Positions 44,606-54,348 of a stretch of DNA of 64,000 nucleotides are shown in pieces. How positions within the stretch are numbered: the first letter of the stretch is position 1; each line of letters opens with the position of its first letter. This DNA comes from Neurospora tetraspora (lineage: Eukaryota > Ascomycota > Sordariomycetes > Sordariales > Sordariaceae): NCBI RefSeq assembly GCF_033439725.1, contig NW_026944386.1, forward strand, positions 62,001 to 126,000, written 5' to 3'. Under the pieces are notes generated by a model, which searched no databases, was not told the origin of the DNA, and worked only from the letters and a program-made list of their open reading frames with translations. Made by a program: the position numbers and the translations under genes.

Positions 44606-45502
44606 TAGGATGACGTTTAGGGCGATTCCTCTACGAGCTTGACGGGCCCTCGACGTGATACATCGACGTCGACACGCACTGTATATGTTGAACCTTGTCA
44701 GTAGGGAGGTGACCGACTTGCACGGACACCATGGCGACACTACAGGAAGATGTCGATGTTACTGATGCCATGCATCACCCCTACGAGTCAAAGCAGAACA
44801 TGAGGATAAACCTCACCTCATCGAGGTTTTTCGCCAACAGAACGAGGTCGGTACCGTCCACAAAATATCCCTCCTTTACTTTGAGCTGACTGAAGGCGAA
44901 CCAGAACCGAATTTCACGGGCAGTCTCTGTCGACCTTCCCTTTCGCCTCGATTCGACTTGCAAAGAAAACGTAGCTAGACATTGCACTCAAGCAGTCTCG
45001 AAAACGACGAAGGCTGGGCGAGAGGGGGTTTCTCCCCGAGTCACGGGCCACATTATGGTGTGATAGCCACCACCAGTTCCTCCTATGCTTCTGTCAGCAT
45101 CCAAATCAAGACTGCTTCTCAACCACGTTCTTCATCGTCCCAGTACTTGTATTTCTGGTTGACCAAAATGCTCCACGACGCCTGGAATTCCGCAGCTTGC
45201 GGCGTCGCCTCCTATCTCTAGTGGGGCAAGCGTCACGCTGGCTCGGTGAACGACATGTCGCCGGCGCCGTGCCTGCATCGTCTGTCATTCAGCGGCAGGC
45301 TAGTAGCCCTAATCCGGAAGAAAGGAACGGTATAGTGTTGCAGCTAGGAATGCCAGGTCTAGGAAAAAAGTGTATACAGTCGTCGCTATTGATGGTCTAT
45401 ATCTGTGACTGGGAATACATAATATGTGAATCTCAGAACATTTGTCTGTAAGCAAAATAGGAAAGCAACCAATGGGTTGTATGAAAAAGCGTAATGACAA
45501 TG
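44606..45502. other. intergenic, no gene seen
   Basis: 3' side of the Zn2Cys6 gene. Small overlapping ORFs without motifs. It leads into the gene-fragment region. Confidence 0.45.
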
Positions 45503-45684
45503 GGGAAGAAGCGAAGACCTCCATCGCGGGGGGAAGACCGGTTTATATACATGAGAATCCATACTAGGTAGCCAACCCGGCTTCTAATCGGCCATCTTGG
45601 GAATCTCTTGCTTCCTCTACATCGCTATCTACCTTCCTTGTCGTGATGGCTTCCTTCCCAACAGAAGGGGAGTACTTCCTATTT
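45503..45684 (+). repeat. left copy of a diverged ~180-bp direct repeat
   Basis: Aligns with 54349-54533 in the same orientation. Shared words include GAAGACCTCCA, GCGGGGGGA, TCTTCCTCT-like blocks, GGCTTCCTTCCC and AAGGGGAGT. Identity is moderate by eye, with small indels. Confidence 0.6.
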
Positions 45685-46051
45685 AGAGGTAACTACATTG
45701 CTATTGCCATAGTCATGCTCATCCACAGGGCCTCCTTGATGTCGATCCCGTCTAAGTATGGGTCATACGCCAGGAAGATAGGCGTGCTCTATAACAGGGA
45801 GCGCTGGGTGCCCTAGGCCTGCATGTGCACCCGCCAGTTCCGAGTTCCGACATGACATTCCGTTGTCTGTCTCCTCAAGGAAGGCCAAAGTTGAAGCTGC
45901 TCGAAAAGGGTTCGGTACTAGGCAGAATGTAGAGCTAAAAGAGGCGGGGAAATGTAGAGAGGCGAAGCTGGCTGTATGTGACTAAAGGTAGGCCAGACGC
46001 AGACTTGCCCATCTGGTCCGGATAAATGCGCGATTACTGATAGCGCCGCCA

Positions 46052-46285
46052 TCAAGTCACAGTAGATGCAACTGCGGTTTGAAACCGGTATGTGCCCCTC
46101 TCTTCTGTGTTAACCATCCTTCCAGTCATGCCAGAAGCGACAGAAGAACAAATGCTGGATCGACGACTGACAACGCTGTCGGGAGCAAAAGGGTCGGGAG
46201 TGAAGAAAAGCTTGCTTGGTTTCTTCGCCTTTATCCAGTCTTCATACTCCCGTACGTCTTTTGGGGTCTGGTTTTGTTCAGCCAT
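46052..46285 (-). CDS. possible small ORF or fragment, 77 aa
   Basis: MAEQNQTPKDVREYEDWIKA followed by a Ser-rich stretch (SVVSRRSSICSSVASGMTGR). Composition is protein-like, but there is no family, no splice partner, and only remnants around it. Most likely another relic in this region. Confidence 0.3.
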   Translation of the reverse strand: MAEQNQTPKDVREYEDWIKAKKPSKLFFTPDPFAPDSVVSRRSSICSSVASGMTGRMVNTEERGTYRFQTAVASTVT

Positions 46286-46338
46286 GGCTCCTTCTGCAAC
46301 TGCTTTATTGCGACTTTGAGGAACGTGAGATTGGAGTA

Positions 46339-46620
46339 CTAGCCGTAGAGGCTATGTTCTTTAGCCATCTTGTCCTTATATTCAAGTCCCCGTAGCTCTA
46401 TAACACGAGGTCCTCTCTCTTCCACTGCGGCAGAGAGGAGCTCAGTCGAAGGCTTGTACTTGTAGGATAGGTAGTCGTCAGAGTGATCCAAAATTCTAGT
46501 GTCCACGATCCGAGGGAAGAGATGATAGATTCTCTTATTGAACTTGTCGAACTTCTCTGGAAGGGGGCCCAAAAACGTCGGGTAGAAGTAACACAGTATG
46601 TCAAGTTGAGAGTCAAGTTA
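46339..46620 (-). pseudogene. CAF1/PARN-family ribonuclease fragment
   Basis: The minus-strand frame gives DILCYFYPTFLGPLPEKFDK, then FNKRIYHLFPRIVDTRILDH, the segment of CAF1/PARN-type deadenylases (F.GPLP..F..RI..LFP.IVDT) that precedes the later catalytic part. It then runs SYKYKPSTELLSAAVEERGP to a stop. A TAA lies just upstream and the nuclease's other catalytic motifs are absent, so this is one exon-sized piece of a gene that should exist intact elsewhere (inference). Confidence 0.6.
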
Positions 46621-46685
46621 TTCGAGAAATGGGGCCGGGTTTTAATGCCTCATACACCTTGGAACGCATATCTTTTTCATTTTTC

Positions 46686-47711
46686 ATTGAAGAACGCATC
46701 TTATACATTATTAACGGTGTTACATCCAATGTATATAACTAAATAGAAGTTTATTTATTTGATTTGTCCACCGGGATAAAATGTTTTGTCTGCTTAAGAA
46801 GGGATCCTTAGATGTTCGCAGTATTATAACCCGTCCCCATTGATTCTAGGAACGACCTGAGAGTGTACGAACAGGATAGGTCGTCTGAGTCCAGATCAAT
46901 TAGGAACTTCAAAGACGGTTGAAACGACATCTCCTGCAGGCGAGCATACGACATTGCCGGCACTCATAAATGAATTGTGGTGGCCAGTCGTAACATTCTT
47001 CGCATTGGAACCCCCCTCCTCGATTGCGGCGGTATGAAGAAATAGCTGGTTGGTTGGGAACAGTATATTCTGTCGGGAGTCTCGAACTCCCGAAACTTCT
47101 TAGCCAGAAACCTCCCGAGCAACGTACTCTATACCCAGAACTCTTTCTTGCCGCTTTACGCTGCCACTTGGATATCCGTCGGCATGCCGTTTGATGCTTG
47201 ATATAACCTCCTCCGGGCGATAGTCGGCAGGTTGCTTATACCTTCCAATTACGCGCTCGGTTCGCGGATAAGTTGCGTGCCCTGACCGAGAGTTATAGAT
47301 ACGTTTATCCTCGCGATAGGTATGTTTATAGTCCTGAGGGCGTGAAGCTGTCGGCCGAGAGTCGTACAATTCCGTATTACCGGTACGGGCTGGGAACCGT
47401 GACGTTTTGGAAACTTGTTGGATACCCTTACGATCTCCGCGAAGTCTCCCAGTTGGTCCTCGATACCATAGCGGGAAAATCCAATCTGTAACATCGGAAG
47501 TCCAGGCTGTACCTCCATGACTTCTAATGTTGGAAAAACTTCCATTAAGTTGAAGGCGTTATAATATAGGGCATTGCAACTAGACCTAGGTCGAGTCCGA
47601 AACTTCAAAGTTTTCAAAGTTTCAAAGTCCCTCCTTCCTACCTTCCTTTCCAAACATCGCACTTCCCCTTTATAACCAGAAGGAACCAACTTCGAAGTCA
47701 GAAACAACCAA
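46686..47711. other. remnant DNA without identifiable gene
   Basis: Minus-strand ORFs at 47100-47369 (Arg/Tyr-rich, no true ATG) and 47249-47707 are open but show no motif. 46690-46770 is AT-rich. The 51-bp hairpin repeat at 47068-47118 lies here. Confidence 0.4.
47068..47118. repeat. 51-bp repeat with perfect hairpin, copy 1
   Basis: Identical over 51 bp to 48240-48290, same orientation. Contains TCGGGAGTctcgaACTCCCGA, an 8-bp perfect stem with a 5-nt loop. Confidence 0.8.
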
Positions 47712-47806
47712 TTGGTCTAGTGGCCAAGTGGTTAATGAAGTAGTTCTTTATTATTTTCATTCGCGCTCGTGACCCTTGTTCGATTCCTCTTCGTGACCAA
47801 CTTTTT
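47712..47806 (+). other. tRNA-like Pol III unit, degenerate
   Basis: TTGGTCTAGTGGCCAAGTGG looks like a tRNA 5' end with an A-box, GTTCGATTCC is a perfect B-box, and GACCAA at 47795-47800 pairs with TTGGTC at the 5' end. A T5 run at 47802-47806 would terminate Pol III. The D-stem, anticodon arm and T-stem do not close properly, so it is either a decayed tRNA gene or a tRNA-derived SINE head. Confidence 0.4.
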
Positions 47807-48169
47807 GAATTCGTCCCCGGCTACCCAACCGGTCCAAGCGAAGGAATTAGTACTTTAGGCTTTAAGACTTGGTTCTTCTAGAGAACTTTGGCCTTCTGGA
47901 AGTTAGAAGATAAGGTACTTAGAGGTACCTAGCCTTCCTTTTGCTTATAGGGCGTTCAACATTGGATGTCATATCAACATTGGAAGTTTTAGTCTGATCC
48001 AATGTTTTGTTTACATTGAATCCTGGACGCAGCATCCGATGTCATATGGTGCAGATTCCCAGTATAGGTATACTGGCCATTTCTAGGGTCAGAACGCCAC
48101 CTGTCACGGTCCCCAACGTAAATAGCGCCCGAATGATTGACGTCTTCATGTTCTCTTCTAGGCGGTGGT

Positions 48170-48322
48170 GGACCAGTTGTGGCCCAAGAAGAAAACGGCA
48201 CTCGTCGAGATCGATTGTTTTGCTGTAGCATTTGGGCGGTTCTGTCGGGAGTCTCGAACTCCCGAAACTTCTTAGCCAGAAACCTCCCGACCAGTTGTGG
48301 CCCAAGAAAACGGCACTTGTCC
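48170..48322. repeat. local duplication around hairpin repeat copy 2
   Basis: ACCAGTTGTGGCCCAAGAA..AACGGCACT occurs at 48170-48208 and again at 48290-48322. Between them lies the second copy of the 51-bp hairpin repeat (48240-48290), suggesting insertion or template switching. Confidence 0.6.
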
Positions 48323-48474
48323 AACGCGATCGGGTCGCCACAGCACCGAGGTGGAAACAGTGTCTGATCCGTCAACAGGTCGGTGAAGAGTTTGGTCAAA
48401 CAGCCCTAGCAGTAGTTGTGCTGGCATGGAAAGGTAGTCACTTCGTTGAAGCGGAAGTGGTCCCTGTATATTAC

Positions 48475-48830
48475 CTATTCTCTCTCTAGCGTAGTCTCAG
48501 GTTCCGGGGATGGGGATGTTGGGCGCTGGTGGTTATCGGCCGTATTTATGGCAATGGCGGTCTTGAAGTCCATTGTCTCGCTCTCGCGGTGTTTCCTTTT
48601 CCGACTGCTTCCTTGCAGAAGGTCATCGACGTCTCGGAGTTGGCAATCTTGGATGTTGAAATTCGGCATGCCCCGGGCGCTGGCCGATGGTTTCGAGGGT
48701 CCCGATAATATAGGTACTGGTACGTTTTGGTTCGGGGATGGATGTCGCTAGTGATTCCGGGGAGGGCTTTGAAGGTCCGGCCAAAACGGATGAGTCTTTC
48801 CATCGCATCGAATTTCCCACCAACCATTCC
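48475..48830 (-). pseudogene. remnant of the repeated gene-start family
   Basis: The minus-strand frame gives RFGRTFKALPGITSDIHPRT and KTYQYLYY, then SKIANSETSMTF. It aligns with LGQTFTAFPRTLRDIHLRIP and TYQYI at 49.8 kb, and with KMAASETSITIM at 52.5 kb. A second frame carries MPNFNIQDCQLRDVDDLLQG followed by a basic SRKRKHRE patch. The start is decayed and the frame is broken. Confidence 0.45.
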
Positions 48831-48890
48831 TAAGAAAGCACTTGGTGAGAATGCGCCGAGTTCTGAGTCGGGGCCGTTTCATCTGATGAC

Positions 48891-49139
48891 ATGGGATTGA
48901 AGTGCGTCGCGTCGCATATGCATTACGTCCACTTGAAACCCTATAGGCGAGGCGACAATGCGTGGTGTTTTGTCCACGTGGAATGGCCCATGCACTACGA
49001 CAGAAGATGCATTCTTTTATCCGATGTTGCCGCTATGCTTCCTTTGGAACGGAGTGGCCCCACTCGACTTCATGATCTGATAAACAGCATAATTGGATCC
49101 GACCAGACGCTTCAGGGACTCGGTGCACTGGCGGGATGA
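48891..49139 (+). CDS. possible fragment, 82 aa
   Basis: HYVHLKPYRRGDNAWCFVHV and VEWPMHYDRRCILLSDVAAM read like folded protein, but there is no start context, no family and no adjacent exon. It is the only plus-strand candidate between 45.5 and 54.5 kb. Confidence 0.25.
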   Translation: MGLKCVASHMHYVHLKPYRRGDNAWCFVHVEWPMHYDRRCILLSDVAAMLPLERSGPTRLHDLINSIIGSDQTLQGLGALAG

Positions 49140-49171
49140 TTCGGGTGTTACTCCCGCTCCTGTATGAGACG

Positions 49172-49605
49172 TCAGTCAAATGAGTCATGGAATCTCAGGC
49201 AGAGCTCAGAAAGACGGGTGACTTCACCTGCATAGACCAGGAAGTTGGTTTGCGAGCCGAAGGACAGGCTTGTAGGCGTTTTCTCTTCGTTGGAACTCGA
49301 ATAGCTGTCGCTGTCCCAGCTGACCCGGTCCACTTGACTCCTTTCCATGCCACTGAACTTTTTGAGAACTTGCCAGACAGTGAGCATGAAAATGATAGAG
49401 CCTAGGGCCACGGTGACCGCAATCTGCCACGTCGTATTTTGGCTGTTGTCAATGGCCACATTGTTGACATTCTGTTCGAATTCGGGTGGGGCTGCTTTGG
49501 CTGTAGCCAAAGAGCAAGTGATGACCTTGACCTTGTCGGCCTTGTTAGACCACGTATAGGCTACACCGGAATAGGTGGTCCCAAAATCAATCCCAATTGT
49601 GATGA
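49172..49605 (-). pseudogene. Hsp70-like ATPase start fused to a transmembrane segment
   Basis: On minus from 49605 the frame reads SSVITIGIDFGTTYSGVAYT, the first phosphate-binding motif of Hsp70/actin-like ATPases as found in fungal Hsp70-like proteins. It then leaves the family after about 30 residues (NKADKVKVITCSLATAKAAP) and enters a transmembrane helix (TWQIAVTVALGSIIFMLTVW) and a Ser-rich tail ending at 49172. No Hsp70 domain remains. An ATG inside (49510) could start the 112-residue membrane part alone. Best read as a chimera of relics. Confidence 0.5.
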
Positions 49606-49992
49606 CGCTAGAGGTGTTGTGTTGTCAACGTCCAGATTGGCTTCGGTTCTTGGCTTGACGGCCTTGAACTTGTCGAATCTCCATAGGTATCCTTTTTAGA
49701 CTGTTTCGGCATGTATGGTGTCACTAGCGAATCCAACTTGTCGACTGTTTGCTGGCTGGGCACCATAGCAGTAATGGTTCGTGGATCTCGAAAAATTCGG
49801 CGGGGTGGCTTGCCGATGTTTGTCAAGTTGTCGATAATATACTGGTAGGTGGGGATGCGGAGATGGATATCGCGAAGGGTACGGGGGAACGCTGTGAAGG
49901 TCTGGCCAAGGTCGAATAGTTTGACGGAGATATCGATCGCAGCAGCGATGGTGCCAACAATCAATGGCCATGGCCATCTCAGGTCCCGCCAT
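49606..49992 (-). pseudogene. gene-start module with frameshift (MAGPEMAMAI)
   Basis: ATG 49992 opens MAGPEMAMAI, but the continuation GTIAAAIDISVKLFDLGQTF, then TAFPRTLRDIHLRIPTYQYI, is in another frame. Compared with the copy at 52329 (MAGPAMIMAIAGTI), a 4-nt insertion after GCCATTG explains the shift. Its C-terminal end (LDSLVTPYMPKQSKKDT and on) leads straight into the Hsp70-like piece, so the original gene may have been a signalling-type N-domain joined to an Hsp70-like domain (inference). Confidence 0.5.
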
Positions 49993-50560
49993 GATGCCGA
50001 AAACGAAGGACGGAAAAAGGATACCGTAGGAGCAATCCGGAGGCGAGGTCGTCGAACGGCCTCGCTGTGCCAGTTCGACTTGTGCTTGACTTGGATTTTG
50101 AGCGTCATCGTGTCCAAGTTGCCAACGTCGTTGATCATGGCGGTGGTTTCGTATCTCTCGTATGATGCGCGTGGGTGGTTATCTGGGGTTGCGGGGAGAA
50201 GACGATGCAACGAGGAGAGGGAAATACTGAGAGAAAGAAGAAGTAGGGGAAGAGAGTTGGCTACTAGCGGATGGTGAGTATACGCCGTTGCCGCTCTGGA
50301 GTCTGCTTCGGCAGCTCAGACATGTCTCCGATCCAATCCTTAGAGTTTATCGGTGCACCAGCAACAGGTGTCATTGGGACGTGCTCATTATCATCTGTAC
50401 ATGTTCGCGCCTGGATCTGGCCTACATTGGTGGTGTCAGTCTCAGCACTTGACCAACAGTGAGTGAGAAGGAAGAGACAACCACATACCATCTTCAATGC
50501 AGAAGTCGCACGACACCGGCGATGTACCGTAGGGTTGACCGCATGCTCAGTACGCTTCTC
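49993..50560 (-). other. open but unidentified minus-strand sequence
   Basis: Between the module at 49992 and the xanthine dehydrogenase piece. 50264-50464 has an open frame (NVGQIQARTCTDDNEHVPMT and on to LPKQTPERQRRILTIR) without a known motif. 50030-50210 contains a second copy of AMINDVGNLDTMTLKIQVKH, part of the repeated family. Confidence 0.35.
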
Positions 50561-50577
50561 AGAAAGAAAACGATTGG

Positions 50578-50900
50578 AGAGCCTTGAACTTGATCTCAAT
50601 CTGTGTTTCCGTACTACCACCGATGATCTTGGAATTTGGATACACCTCCTTGATCTCAAGCAGCTGCTCAAGCTTGGTAGGACGGAACCAACGTTTTCGC
50701 TTATTTCCAAACCAAAGCGGCCTGAACTCCTGCTTCTTGAGTACTGGAGGAAAGATAAGCTCGGTCTTTGGGTTGTACTCGATGAACCCCGGGGGTGTAA
50801 AGCGCTTAATCGGCTGGTCATCTCCGTTCTGGTTTGCTCCTCCACAGCCAGCACCACCTCCCTCCATACAGCAGCCGCTCGCTAGTGAATGCTTCGCTGT
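50578..50900 (-). pseudogene. xanthine dehydrogenase fragment
   Basis: The minus-strand frame reads ASGCCMEGGGAGCGG (end of the second 2Fe-2S region), then DQPIKRFTPPGFIEYNPKTE, LIFPPVLKKQEFRPLWFGNK and SKIIGGSTETQIEIKFKALQ, the junction into the FAD-binding domain. It then runs into a stop. This is about 105 of the family's roughly 1350 residues. An acceptor-like CTTACAG precedes it. The fragment keeps coding quality, so it is either recent or was copied without heavy RIP. Confidence 0.75.
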
Positions 50901-51176
50901 AAGAAGAAAGAACAGCCGCGATCAACGAAAGTAACGCGGGGTGGTGAAAGCCGGGATGCAACCGACGACCTGTCAAGAGGCTAGCGTTGCCCCCCCTCCC
51001 AATCAGCCTCACTTATACTCAGGGGTTGCAAGGACAACTCCGGCAGGACCGTGAGTGCCGTGAGTGCCACAGGTGGGGTTTGTTGCCTGGGGGCCGGGGT
51101 TGGCGGTGGCGTTGGGCCCGGGGTTGGCTGTGCCACAGGTTGCGTGAGGGCTGGGAATGCTGCGTGGGAGCACAAC

Positions 51177-51613
51177 CCGTGTTCGTCTTCAACCATAGGC
51201 GCTCGTTGTTTGTGCTCTGGAAGCACTGGAGTGTTAGGGAGTAGAACTTTTCGATGCACTGCACAGCTTTGGGATCGTCGTATCCTTTCTCGATGTAGTT
51301 GAGCATATTGTCGATGGACTTTTCGGAGTAGTTCCTCGTCACGGCTGACTTGACATAGGTCAGGAGTTCCTCGTAGTGCTCGGTTGCCTATTCCTTTCGT
51401 TAGCTGTGTCCATGTCAGGTTACCGACATCACCACCTACCTCTTAGTATCGCTCGAGTTTGAATTCCAGCTTAATAGCCTGTTTCAGTGCTTTGAAGCCC
51501 CAATCTCCCTTCTCCTGCTCGAGCGGCGGTATGCTTAGAAACTCTTGGAGAGCCTCCTCGGGATCTGATGTTTTGGTCTGCTTGGCATTGTAGTACTTGT
51601 TTTCGATATCGAT
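51177..51613 (-). pseudogene. csn-2: COP9 signalosome subunit 2 fragment with nonsense codon
   Basis: Two exons of CSN2 are preserved: IDIENKYYNAKQTKTSDPEE..PPLEQEKGDWGFKALKQAIK (51613-51440), a 52-bp intron (51388-51439) with proper splice sites, then ATEHYEELLTYVKSAVTRNY..SIDNMLNYIEKGYDDPKAVQ..NNERLWLKTN. The codon at 51443-51445 is TAA where the family has Glu. Homology ends sharply on both sides, and both ends run into the same GC-rich word (TGGGGGCCGGGGTTGGCG at about 51088 and 51624). The retained intron shows that it came from DNA, not mRNA. Confidence 0.82.
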
Positions 51614-52040
51614 CAGGTTGCGTGGGGGCCGGGGTTGGCGATGCCGGCGAAGGAGGTGGCAGGGTGGGGGCTGCGCTGTCTGTGTTGGGAAGAGATTGGT
51701 GGCCTCGTCGGCGGTAACTCGTGCAGAACGGATGCCCGTCCTTGTGGACTGCTCGACATCCAGTCCGGAGCTCATAATACCGGCCGGTGCGATTGCCCGA
51801 CCCCGAGAGCGAGATTGCGTTTCTCAGCTCACCGACCCTGTAGCGGCGGCTTAGCGAGACTTGGAAGAAACGTGTACGTTCTGTATCTCTACACCAAACG
51901 CCTGATGTTGTGGGTTGGTGGATATTCAACCACGACCTACACCCGCCCGGGTCCCCATGTTGTTGCTGAGATGAAATGTCGAATACGCCATGTAAAGCGC
52001 ATTGAGGTCAGTTTTGAGGGTCAACATGAGACATCGTTGA

Positions 52041-54150
52041 TCATGATGGTGATAGAAGTCTCCGAAGCGGCCATCTTGAGGTTTTGATTTGTGGGCGGTG
52101 GTGATATCGGGCTGGAAGTCGCGGCTGTTTTTGGGGAAGCGGACGAACTTTTCTAGTTCGAGGCGGAGAAGCTCGATGTCTTCGAAAGAGGTGGTGGTGC
52201 CAGGTAGAATGATGCCCGTGAATATTGCCCGTGTTCTCCCGTGGTGGTCTGGTGGTATCTTGCCGTTTCCACAGTCTACGGGTGAGTGATGGTGCCAGCA
52301 ATGGCCATGATCATCGCAGGTCCCGCCATGATGCCGAAGAAGAATGAGGGAGGGCCGTTGATGGGGATCGCCTTAAGCGCCAAAGCCAGATCGCACATAA
52401 ACTTGGAGCGAAGGGTGCATCGAACGGCCTCGTTGCTCCAGTTGGACTTGTGCCCAACTTGAATCTTAAGCGTCAACTTGTCCAAGTTTCCAAGGTCGTT
52501 GATCATGATGGTGATAGAAGTCTCCGAAGCAGCCATCTTGAGGTTTTGGGTATGTGGGCGGGGGAACGCTGTGAGTGTCTGGCCAAGGTGGGATAGTTTG
52601 AAGGAGATATCGATGGCACCAGCGACGGTGCCAAAAATGGCCATGAATGAGGAGGTAATGAGGTGTGAAAAATCGCTGAGAGGAAAAGGGGAGAGTTGTT
52701 GAGACGATACGACAAGTCCGGGATGTTGGCCGACGTACGATCCGACGACAATGCGGCGATGCGTTCTGTAGCCTCCGTTGGGGAGTGGGCGAGCCAAAAA
52801 TGACCATGCCAATCTCAGCGCCCGACATGATGGCAGACATCAAGTAATCCAGCGATGGTGCCAAAATGGCCATGCCGAATGGAAATGGGAGCCATGTTGA
52901 GAGCTGTGACGGAGAAATGTCTAGACAAAGAACCAACTCGGCCTGAAGCTAGATTGCCAATCTCAGCGTCCGACATGATGCCGAAAAAGAATGCGGGAAA
53001 AAGGATACCGCAGGAGAAATCCGGAGGCGAGGTCGTGGAAGATCGAAAATGATGCGATATAGCAGGAGGCCATAAAGAGGTGTGAAAGTCGCTGAGAGGC
53101 AGAGGGGAGAGTCATTGAGACGATACGACAAGTTCCGTCGGGATGCCTTTTCGATCATCTCGAGTCAATCGATGAGCGTGCTGAAAATGGTGAGGCCAAA
53201 CTCAAAACCCGACATTTTGTTGCTGAAAAAGGACATGCGTGAAGGGCGGTTGGTCGAAATCCGAAGGCACCAACGATCGTGCCAAAAAGGTCGAGGCCAG
53301 CCTCAAGACCCGACATGTTTCCGGCGCTCTGCACACCAACTCTCCAAACACCTCGGCAAAGCTACGATGAAGCGAAAAGGGCGGTTGGTCAAAATTCGAA
53401 GGACCGAAGGTGTGGTCGTTGATGATCAAAGTTGACATCTGGTCCATTTCCATTTTCGGCAACAAGGATGACAAAAGTGTTTTTTCCATGTTTTTGGTGG
53501 GGCTTGGGATGGTGTCCGTTGTAGATACCAAACTGCAAAGGATGGAAGACCTCGCGGATGTGAGACGGTTCAAGTTGGGGATGTCTTGAGTGATGCCGAG
53601 AGGGGCCCGTTGATGTCGTCTCGGATGGCGTCGAAATTGGCCATCATGGTCCCAGTGACCCCGAGCACCAATCCTGCGCCTGACATCCTTTGGGGAACCA
53701 GAGGAACCCCGTCTGAGAGGAAGCGTTGAGTTGAGAAAGCTCGAAAGCAAAAGGTGATCGCTTTGACAGAGGTGGACCGGCACTCCAACGTCAATGTCGA
53801 TTGAGCGAGCGACTGTCAATCAAATGCGCCAAGGGGAAATCTGCCCACGATGTCTGTTAGCAACGCACAAAGATGGAGGAATGCAAGACTGGATCTTTGT
53901 TGTGGATGAGGGCTGTGACTGACCTTGTTCACATGGTGCTCAGCCTGGATTGAACTCGACCTCGGTCCATGTTCCCAACGAAGGCCAAGGTCAAAACGCT
54001 GTGCGAAAAGCGTTCGGCGGTCTGATTCGGCGGAGCTGGGCAGAAGGAACTTGTCAGCGTGGTCTCAACCATAGTGGTGACGCGGTTGGTCAAACCTGGA
54101 AAAGCGGCCAAGTTGATGGTGCCAAAGGGGTGACCTACCAAGCTGCCTTG
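52041..54150 (-). repeat. array of short gene-start modules
   Basis: On the minus strand, related starts occur at 52329 (MAGPAMIMAIAGTI), 52828 (MSGAEIGMVIFGS), 52976 (MSDAEIGNLASG), 53215 (MSGFEFGLTIFST), 53316 (MSGLEAGLDLFGTIVGAF) and 53686 (MSGAGLVLGVTGTM). Start-less copies lie near 52640 (IFGTVAGAIDISFKLSHLGQ), 52870 and 54130. The block MAASETSITIMIND recurs at about 52065 and 52540, and a phrase coding FDQPPF recurs near 53250 and 53390. The form resembles starts of fungal HeLo/STAND-type signalling proteins, but that assignment is weak. None leads into a long intact ORF. Confidence 0.5.
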
Positions 54151-54348
54151 GAGAGCAACATTGAAGCTGGTGGTGGACCGGAATGGTGATCGAGCTTCAG
54201 TGAAGAAGACGACCGCGGAGACATGGATTGAGGAAATGATCAGAATCTCAAGGGAAACAAGAGAAACGACCAAGTCCGAGAAGATGTGATGGAAAGCTGA
54301 TGGGAGGAAGAAAGAAAACGCTCTGTGACCAATTGATTGTGTGATTTT

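Noticed and set aside
47702-47806. functional tRNA gene
   Set aside because: D-stem, anticodon arm and T-stem do not base-pair, so I list it only as tRNA-like.
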